A DNA stretch of 64,000 bases. It comes from Brevibacterium jeotgali. Lineage in GTDB: Bacteria; Actinomycetota; Actinomycetes; Actinomycetales; Brevibacteriaceae. Of the stretch, positions 58,309 to 64,000 are shown piece by piece. The stretch's first letter is position 1; every line of letters starts with the position of its first letter. The stretch spans positions 343,498 through 407,497 of the forward strand of contig NZ_FXZM01000001.1 in NCBI RefSeq assembly GCF_900169175.1, given 5' to 3'. A program made the position numbers and the translations under genes. The notes below the pieces were generated by a model, which saw nothing but the letters and a program-made list of their open reading frames with translations, was not told the DNA's origin and did not search any database.

Positions 58309-59388
58309 TCAGACCTTCTCAGCACCCTCCGCGCTGTCGAACGTCGACGTGTCGATGACGAAGCGGAAGAGCACGTCGCCCTCCACCACGCGGTCGTAGG
58401 CTGCGTCCACATCGTCGACGCCGATCTTCTCGATCCACGATCCCAGACCGTGCTCGGCGCAGAAGTCGAGCATCTCCTGGGTCTCCCGGATGCCGCCGAT
58501 GTTGGAACCGGTGAGCACCTTTCCGCCGCTGATCAGCGCGCCGAAGCCCACGGGCTGCTTCTCCGGCGGCAGTCCGACGACCGCCATGACTCCACGCCGG
58601 CGCAGCAGGCCCAGGTACTTGTCGAGAGGGATGTCCGCACTGATCGTGTTGAGGATGAAGTCGAACGCGCCGCGGTGGGTGCGGAAGAAGTCCTCCTCCG
58701 TCGTGGCGAGCACGCGTGAGGCGCCCAGCTTCAGCGCGGTCTCCTCCTTCTTGAGGCTGCGGCTCAGCACGGTCACGTCAGCGCCCTTCGCCGCAGCGAT
58801 CTGGACGCCCATGTGGCCCAGGCCGCCCAGTCCCAGCACAGCGACCTTCGTGCCTTCGCCCACCCCCCAGCGGGCGATCGGCGCGTAGGTCGTGATTCCC
58901 GCGCACAGCAGCGGCGCCGCACGGTCGAAGTCCAGTGCGTCGGGGATGCGCAGGACGAACCGGTCGTCGACGACGACCTTCTGCGCGTAACCGCCCTGCG
59001 TCACGGAGCCGTCGACATCGACCGAGTTGTACGTGCCCACCTTCTTCCCCTTGCCGCCGGTGCAGTCCTGCTCCTCGCCGTCGGTGCACGCCGTGCACTC
59101 GCCGCAGGAGTTCACCAGGCATCCCACGCCCACGCGGTCGCCGACCGCGTGGTCCGAGACCTCCGAGCCCACAGCCTCGACGATGCCTGCGATCTCGTGG
59201 CCCACTGCGAGAGGGAAGTGCGCCTCGCCCCACTCATTGCGGATCGTGTGGATGTCGCTGTGGCAGATCCCTGCGGCCCGGATGTCGATCAGGACGTCGC
59301 GGGGGCCCACGTCGCGCCGCTCGATCTCCGTCACGCGGAAGGGCTCTTCCGGCCCGGTCTTCTGCAGTGCCTTGACGGTGATGGTCAC
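58309..59388 (-). CDS. Zinc-dependent NAD(P) alcohol dehydrogenase, cinnamyl-alcohol-dehydrogenase type
   Basis: This 359-residue protein has AAGICHSDIHTIRNEWGEAHFPLAVGHEIAGIVE, the structural cluster in NSCGECTACTDGEEQDC, the CAD-type region GVGCLV and the Rossmann motif VAVLGLGGLGHMGVQIAAAKGADVTVL. This branch reduces or oxidises aromatic and aliphatic aldehydes/alcohols with NADP(H). The GTG at 59388 was chosen because AGGAGG is just upstream and the motifs fall at family positions. The upstream region holds an inverted repeat at 59419-59433. Confidence 0.9.
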   Translation of the reverse strand: MTITVKALQKTGPEEPFRVTEIERRDVGPRDVLIDIRAAGICHSDIHTIRNEWGEAHFPLAVGHEIAGIVEAVGSEVSDHAVGDRVGVGCLVNSCGECTACTDGEEQDCTGGKGKKVGTYNSVDVDGSVTQGGYAQKVVVDDRFVLRIPDALDFDRAAPLLCAGITTYAPIARWGVGEGTKVAVLGLGGLGHMGVQIAAAKGADVTVLSRSLKKEETALKLGASRVLATTEEDFFRTHRGAFDFILNTISADIPLDKYLGLLRRRGVMAVVGLPPEKQPVGFGALISGGKVLTGSNIGGIRETQEMLDFCAEHGLGSWIEKIGVDDVDAAYDRVVEGDVLFRFVIDTSTFDSAEGAEKV

Positions 59389-59418
59389 AGTTCCTCCTGG
59401 GGTGGGACATATGCGTCC

Positions 59419-59433
59419 CTGACAGTATGTCAG
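59419..59433. promoter_or_regulatory. CTGACA-GTA-TGTCAG inverted repeat upstream of the alcohol dehydrogenase gene
   Basis: A perfect 6-3-6 inverted repeat lies 31 bases upstream of the GTG. It is a candidate operator for the dehydrogenase promoter. Confidence 0.5.
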
Positions 59434-59697
59434 CGCGACGCCGGGCACTTCGAGCACGCAGCGCCGTGTGACGGACGGTGACCCTGCCTCGGCGCCCACC
59501 ACGGGCCCTGGAAAGGGCCCCTGCGGCGAGACCCTCGCGTGGGCGGGGGCCGCCGCTGTCACTCTGTACGATGTCCGTGCCCGCCTCGACGGGGCGCAGA
59601 TGGGCGGACGCACGTCGCCGCACAGACGAGCCGAGCCCCCTCATGGGCTGTGAATCACAGAGGTGGACCACTCTTCACCGCGCCACGCACCGAATAT

Positions 59698-59714
59698 TTC
59701 AGGTAGTGTCTGAA
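59698..59714. promoter_or_regulatory. TTCAG-N7-CTGAA inverted repeat upstream of the TetR gene
   Basis: The arms TTCAG and CTGAA are seven bases apart, ~130 bases before the TetR start. It may be the regulator's own binding site, controlling its promoter. Confidence 0.4.
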
Positions 59715-59845
59715 TGCACCCTTACCGAACGATCACTCAGATCGGTGAGGCCTGAGACCGGAGCTCGTCCGAAGAGCCCACGCGGGGCAGTGTCGCCTCG
59801 TCGTGGACGCGCTTCCGACAGCGGACGACGAAAGAGGAGTTCGAC

Positions 59846-60523
59846 GTGGCGACCACCAACGGACGCGCTGAGATCCTGCGCGCCGCGCGGATCACCTTCG
59901 CACGGCACGGATTCGACGGTGCGTCGATCCGCGACATCGCGCAGGAGGCGGGGCTCAGCCTTTCCGCACTGTACTACTACTTCCCCTCCAAGCAGGATGC
60001 GCTGCGCGAACTCATCCACAACGCCTTCTCGTGGTTCAGTGAGCGAGCGAGCGCTACCGTCGAAGCGATCGGCTCGGACCCGGTCGAGCGGATCTCCGTG
60101 CTGGTCCGCTTCACTGTTCGCTACCGGTCGATGTACCGCCAGATCAGCCGCGTGATCCTCCGCGACACCGAGCGGCTGAACGCCGACAGCTTCAGCTTGA
60201 TCCGGGAACTCCAGAAGGAATCCCGCAACATCTTCGCCGGCGTCGTCGAAGAGGGCCGGGCATCCGGCGTCTTCGCGGTCGAGAGCGCAGAGACCGCGTC
60301 GCGCGCGATCCTGTCGATCGTCAATGCGATCCCGCTGTGGTTCTCCGAAGACGGCGACATGACGATTGACGATCTGGAGCGGGAGTACACGCGCTTCAGC
60401 CTCCGCCTACTCGCCCACGACCCGGACGACGCGGAACTCGACCGCCTCCTCGCGCTCCCCCTCGAGGACGTCGAGGACTTCAGCGGCCGGCTCGACGGCA
60501 CAGCGGCACCGATCAAGGGCTGA
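59846..60523 (+). CDS. TetR-family transcriptional regulator
   Basis: This 225-residue protein has the HTH domain in ILRAARITFARHGFDGASIRDIAQEAGLSLSALYYYFPSKQDALRELI and a C-terminal dimerisation/effector domain (KstR2/FadR-like size). The GTG at 59846 follows AGAGGAG. It is divergent from the alcohol dehydrogenase and may also act on the aromatic genes; no direct evidence chooses between it and the TetR at 50824. Confidence 0.9.
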   Translation: MATTNGRAEILRAARITFARHGFDGASIRDIAQEAGLSLSALYYYFPSKQDALRELIHNAFSWFSERASATVEAIGSDPVERISVLVRFTVRYRSMYRQISRVILRDTERLNADSFSLIRELQKESRNIFAGVVEEGRASGVFAVESAETASRAILSIVNAIPLWFSEDGDMTIDDLEREYTRFSLRLLAHDPDDAELDRLLALPLEDVEDFSGRLDGTAAPIKG

Positions 60524-60640
60524 CGCCGAGGCGGCCTGCCTCGCCTGGGCCGACCCGCCGCGCCCGTCGTGCCTGATCCGCTACACGTGTGCGGCTTCGA
60601 GCACGACTGCGTCGCCTTCGACTGCCCGACCCCACCCACA

Positions 60641-60656
60641 CTGGTCATATGACCAG
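60641..60656. promoter_or_regulatory. Perfect 16-bp palindrome over the start codon of the first lipoprotein
   Basis: CTGGTCATATGACCAG is its own reverse complement and includes the ATG at 60649 in its centre. A repressor here would block transcription or a leaderless start; alternatively it makes the start codon part of a hairpin. Confidence 0.5.
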
Positions 60657-62181
60657 CACGCGCACACGCCGCCGCACCACGTCGCAGACGCCATGGCGGA
60701 CCGTCACCCGAGCGACGGCCGGGGGCGCGACCCTGAGCCTCGCCCTGCTCGCCGGGTGCGAACCTGACGACCGCGACGATCGCCCGGCGTCGGACTACGC
60801 GACTCTCGTCGACGAGCTGCGCTCGCTCCCCGGAGTCGACAGTGTCGAGAGCACGCCGGGGGCCCCGGACACGCCGGTGGCCGACGCCGACGCCGGCCCT
60901 TCCTCCCCCTCACCCCCTGGCCACTCCCCCTCGTCCCCCGCCACGGACTCGACGTTCACCGTCGTCCTCGATCCGGACAGCGGCGAGGCGGAGCTGCGCA
61001 CGGTGGGCAAGCGCTCGCACACGCTGGTGAACGACCACAGGTACCCGTCCGGCGCTCCTGAGGTCACCGTCGGGTACGGGCCGTTCACCGCGGAGATTGC
61101 GCAGTCGCGTCCCGACAGCGAATACGTGGCCTGCGCGGACGCGTGCGGGCAGGACCGGATCGAGCTCACCGATTTCCTCGACCTCCGTGCGCTCCCCGAT
61201 GTCGAATCCGGTTCCCTCACCGCAGGCGGCGCGGAGGTCGTGCTCGCAGAAGACCAGGATGTCCGCGGGTGGGTCGCGGACGCGCTCGAGACCGATGTCC
61301 GGACGCGTCTGATCGTTCGCACGGCACAGGAGCCGGAGTCGCGGTGGCTGGTGCTCAGCCTGGGCGCCGACGGCACTGCGGACGCCGTGGCGTCACTGTT
61401 CGACCTCGCAGACTTGACCGGCGCCGAGGTCGTCGAGGCCTCTGTCGAGCAGAGCATCCAGTACCCGTCGGCGACCCTGCGCGTCGCAGGCCCCTCGGAC
61501 GTCCCCGCCGTGCACGACGCAGTCGTCGCGGAAGTCCCCGACCGTGAGCTGAGCGGCTTCGAGATCGTCACGGACGACGGGCTCGAGGTGCTCGTGGACG
61601 ATGACGGACCCCCGATCGAGCACAGTATGGAGGCCCGCCGTCTGCTGACGGACGCACGCTCCGCGGTCACCCGGATCGGCGGAGGCGGCAGCTACGTCGA
61701 ACTCACCGTTCCCGACTCCGAGGTCCTCCGCAGCGTGGTCGACACGATCTCCGATGCTGCCTGGCCACTGCCGCAGGACACCTCGGTGCGTGTCAGCCAC
61801 GAGGACAGTTCGGACTACAAGGCGCCCTTCAGCGCCGACGAGTGGGACGAACGGGAGCCGCTGCTCACCGACCTCTGGGACGCCGGGCTCGTCGATGTCG
61901 CCTACAGGTACGGCCATGAGGATGTCGACACGACGCTCGAGATCGGACCGGAGTCCGAGTTCAGCACGCCGGCGGGCCGCGACGCCCTCGTCCAAACACT
62001 GCGAGGAGTGGACTGGAAGGGCACCGCCAGGATCACCCTGGCCAGCGGGGACATGCCCTCCTTCACGACGACCGCCGACGGTCGCGCCCAGAACCCGCAC
62101 AACACCGCCTCCGGTGCGGAGGCCGACGTACACGGCTGGGGACAGGAGTTCGTCGACGCATGGAACGAGTCAGCATCATGA
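60649..62181 (+). CDS. Lipoprotein of unknown function, paralogue of the next gene
   Basis: This 510-residue protein has a basic N-terminus, a hydrophobic core and the lipobox LLAGC (Cys ~37), so it is a surface lipoprotein. No domain is recognised. Repeated sub-blocks such as VESGSLTAGGAEVVLAEDQDVRGWVADAL and the end TLRGVDWKGTARITLASG ... QNPHNTASGAEADVHGWGQEFVDAWNESA recur in the following protein, so the two are paralogues. No ribosome binding site precedes the ATG. The stop overlaps the next ATG as ATGA. Confidence 0.8.
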   Translation: MTSTRTRRRTTSQTPWRTVTRATAGGATLSLALLAGCEPDDRDDRPASDYATLVDELRSLPGVDSVESTPGAPDTPVADADAGPSSPSPPGHSPSSPATDSTFTVVLDPDSGEAELRTVGKRSHTLVNDHRYPSGAPEVTVGYGPFTAEIAQSRPDSEYVACADACGQDRIELTDFLDLRALPDVESGSLTAGGAEVVLAEDQDVRGWVADALETDVRTRLIVRTAQEPESRWLVLSLGADGTADAVASLFDLADLTGAEVVEASVEQSIQYPSATLRVAGPSDVPAVHDAVVAEVPDRELSGFEIVTDDGLEVLVDDDGPPIEHSMEARRLLTDARSAVTRIGGGGSYVELTVPDSEVLRSVVDTISDAAWPLPQDTSVRVSHEDSSDYKAPFSADEWDEREPLLTDLWDAGLVDVAYRYGHEDVDTTLEIGPESEFSTPAGRDALVQTLRGVDWKGTARITLASGDMPSFTTTADGRAQNPHNTASGAEADVHGWGQEFVDAWNESAS

Positions 62182-63710
62182 ACTTCCGATCCCGCCTGCC
62201 CGCACTCCTGAGCGGTCTCGCACTCGCCTTCACCGTCACGGCATGCGGCCACGTCGACTCCGAACAGGAGTCGAGCATCGACTACGAAGGCTTCGCCGAG
62301 TCGGTGGCCGAACTCCCCGCCGTCGCATCGGTCGAATCGGCCGCCGCTGGAGAAGCAATCGTGGCCGAGATCTCCGCTGAGGCGAGCGAGGCCGCACTGC
62401 GAACGACAGGCCGTCGCATCATGCGGCTGCTCGACGATGCCGGAGTCTCCTATGAGACCTCGCCCCTCACGATCGTCAGCGGTCCGTACACCATCGCGGG
62501 CACGTACGGCTACAGCGAGCCGGACGGTGGCCCTTACCGATCGCACCGCCTGGACCTGACGGCGCTGCCCCACCTCCGCGAGCTGCCCGACGTCGCATCG
62601 GGAACCCTGCACAATGGCACTGCGACCGTCACCCTCACGGAAGGGACGGACCTGCACACCTGGGTCGAGGACGCCGTCACCCGGGACGGACGCTCACGGG
62701 TGCGCGCCTACCCCGCGCAGGATGACTCACAGGAGACCGAGTCTCCGAACGGCTCCCCGGGGACGGACGGAGGAGCGGACGCACCGACTGCCGACGACAC
62801 GGGGAGCGGTAAGACAGACGTCGTGCCGGTCCCCGCCGAATCCGACGAGCTCGAGGAGTCCTTCACGTTCCACCTTGGCTCCGAGAAGAACGCCGACACC
62901 GTTCAGAAGCTGTTCGCCGCCGCTGACTCCGCGGACGCAGCGGTCGTCACGGCGGAGGTCTCCTCGGAGGGGGAGGTCGACGCGGACCTGGAGCTGGAAT
63001 CACTCGCCGATCTCGAACAGCTCGATGACGTGTTCGCCGGTGAGTACGACGTGCTGACCGGCTTCACATTCCACACGGGAGACGGGTTCCGTCTGGACTA
63101 CGGGTCGACCATGCAGGGCCACACCGGCCAGGGCGCTCCGTCGATCGGCGACGTCCTGGCCGCCCATCAGCAGATCGAGGACCTCGGCGCCGCACTGACG
63201 TCAGTATCGGAGAGTCTGCAGGAGGCTGAGATCGAAGCGCCTGACGCCGATGCCCTGCGCGACGTCGCAGAGGCGGTGTCCTCGTCCGCGTGGCCGCTGG
63301 AGCCCACACAGCGCATCGCACTCAGCCATCCGGACTCGCCGGATGTCGCCTCGTTCCTCCCCGCAGAGGCATGGGGCGAGCGCGTGGACGTCCTCGCCTC
63401 ACTGTGGGGCGCGGGCTTCACCACTGCGACGGACCGCGGTGGGTCTGCATCCCCCGACGTCACACTCCCTCACGGCCAGGGGCCGGACATCACCACTGCG
63501 ACGGGCCGCGATGCCCTCGTCGCAGCTCTCCGCGGCGTCGACTGGGAGGGAACTGCACGCATCACCGTCGAACATCCCCCGTGCCTCACGTTCGAGTCGA
63601 CGGCCGACGGCACGGCACTGAACCCCCACGACTGCCAGCACGAGGCCTCCACCGAGCTGTCCGGATGGGATCAGGAGGTCATCGATGCCTGGGATGCCAC
63701 GGCCGGCTGA
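62178..63710 (+). CDS. Lipoprotein of unknown function, tandem paralogue
   Basis: This 510-residue protein begins MNFRSRLPALLSGLALAFTVTAC with lipobox VTAC (Cys ~23). It is aligned in its whole length with the preceding gene, e.g. VASGTLHNGTATVTLTEGTDLHTWVEDAV and ALRGVDWEGTARITVEH ... LNPHDCQHEASTELSGWDQEVIDAWDATA. Its start shares ATGA with the stop of its partner; an ATG at 62160 is an alternative. A Ser/Gly/Asp-rich low-complexity insert is around residues 180-220. It probably acts with the first lipoprotein on the cell surface. Confidence 0.8.
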   Translation: MNFRSRLPALLSGLALAFTVTACGHVDSEQESSIDYEGFAESVAELPAVASVESAAAGEAIVAEISAEASEAALRTTGRRIMRLLDDAGVSYETSPLTIVSGPYTIAGTYGYSEPDGGPYRSHRLDLTALPHLRELPDVASGTLHNGTATVTLTEGTDLHTWVEDAVTRDGRSRVRAYPAQDDSQETESPNGSPGTDGGADAPTADDTGSGKTDVVPVPAESDELEESFTFHLGSEKNADTVQKLFAAADSADAAVVTAEVSSEGEVDADLELESLADLEQLDDVFAGEYDVLTGFTFHTGDGFRLDYGSTMQGHTGQGAPSIGDVLAAHQQIEDLGAALTSVSESLQEAEIEAPDADALRDVAEAVSSSAWPLEPTQRIALSHPDSPDVASFLPAEAWGERVDVLASLWGAGFTTATDRGGSASPDVTLPHGQGPDITTATGRDALVAALRGVDWEGTARITVEHPPCLTFESTADGTALNPHDCQHEASTELSGWDQEVIDAWDATAG

Positions 63711-63873
63711 GGACAGCCGCCTCTCCCGTCGAGTTCGACCGGTTCGTTGATCCGACGGGCCGGCCGAATGCGACTGTTCATCTTCTGAACACCCCCGGTA
63801 TGGACAGCGCCCCGGGTTCGTAGGCTCACAGTGCGACGCACCGCAGAGGTGGGACATCGATGCCCCGCCCAAC

Positions 63874-64000
63874 TGTCAAGCCCCGAGTTTTGTAGAGGGA
63901 TTTCTATCTGGAAATTGATGCCAACGCCCGAGCAGGCAGCTGCGCGTGGACTACTTCGAACTCGACAGGAGGCACGTGCCCGATCTCGCCATGAAGACGG
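63874..64000 (-). mobile_element. Right end of an IS3-family insertion sequence (runs off the window)
   Basis: The last bases encode the C-terminus of an IS3-type transposase on the minus strand. Its stop is at 63904-63906, and outside it TGTCAAGCCCCGAGTTTTGT (63874-63893) has the TG-starting form expected of the IS terminal inverted repeat. The other end and target duplication lie beyond the window. Confidence 0.65.
63904..64000 (-). CDS. IS3-family transposase OrfB, C-terminal end (cut by window edge)
   Basis: Reading leftwards from the window edge the frame gives LHGEIGHVPPVEFEVVHAQL and nine further residues before TAG. The phrase HGEIGHVPPVEFE is the conserved end of IS3-family integrase-type transposases, after the catalytic DDE domain. 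Only ~31 residues are inside the window. Confidence 0.75.
   Translation of the reverse strand, partial: RLHGEIGHVPPVEFEVVHAQLPARALASISR

Larger units (their letters stand above)
59389..59845. other. 457-base divergent region between alcohol dehydrogenase and TetR genes
   Basis: No gene is seen. It holds the inverted repeats at 59419-59433 and 59698-59714, plus a loosely symmetrical ACCGA...TCGGT pair near 59725-59748, nearer the TetR gene. Confidence 0.55.

Overview
The window is high-GC, gene-dense DNA from an actinobacterium. Supporting features are GC-rich third codon positions, frequent GTG starts, a DUF222/HNH endonuclease, a RecQ helicase with a phosphoribosyltransferase-like tail, a ribD-ribE-ribBA-ribH operon behind an FMN riboswitch, and a Rhodococcus-like catechol dioxygenase. 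A Micrococcales genus such as Brevibacterium would fit, but that is an inference. No rRNA, tRNA or CRISPR array was seen.

Positions 455-18456 are a near-complete glycine betaine catabolic region. A Rieske oxygenase and its reductase (gbcA, gbcB) demethylate betaine, a dimethylglycine oxidase makes sarcosine, and heterotetrameric sarcosine oxidase (soxBDAG) makes glycine. PurU (10-formyl-THF deformylase) and a glutathione-independent formaldehyde dehydrogenase deal with the one-carbon units. A GntR/FCD regulator (455-1108) and an IclR regulator (17722-18456) flank the pathway. A palindrome containing TGATATATCA lies before soxB and again before the formaldehyde dehydrogenase gene, which suggests one regulon. 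A DUF222/HNH gene interrupts the region.

Positions 18661-43824 are mostly housekeeping and accessory functions: a DUF3152 lipoprotein, two quinone-oxidoreductase-type enzymes, a DUF4184 membrane protein, RecQ, riboflavin biosynthesis, a two-RCK potassium channel, a CrtI-like desaturase, asparaginase, a small helix-turn-helix protein, a histidine kinase/response regulator/DUF4097 operon, an alcohol dehydrogenase, an FMN reductase, a phosphotransferase and a CaiB-type CoA transferase.

Positions 44271-60523 are a carboxylate and aromatic catabolic region. An AtoE-type permease, a protein of unknown function, an alpha/beta hydrolase and an acyl-CoA ligase form one run, followed by an acyl-CoA dehydrogenase and a TetR regulator. 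Next come catA, a phenol-hydroxylase-type monooxygenase and a divergent SnoaL-like gene. The exact palindrome CAAGAACGATCGTTCTTG occurs before the permease and before the SnoaL-like gene, with a 15/18 variant before the monooxygenase, so the two blocks are probably co-regulated. A gutted TRAP transporter follows (first 48 codons of a binding protein joined to the last ~97 codons of a large permease), then a GlxA-type AraC regulator, a quinone reductase, a zinc alcohol dehydrogenase and a second TetR regulator.

The right end holds two tandem paralogous lipoproteins of 510 residues each and the 3' end of an IS3-family transposase running off the window. Recurrent themes are very long perfect stem-loops at gene ends (two belonging to a common repeat family) and low-complexity, repeat-encoded insertions in otherwise conserved enzymes.
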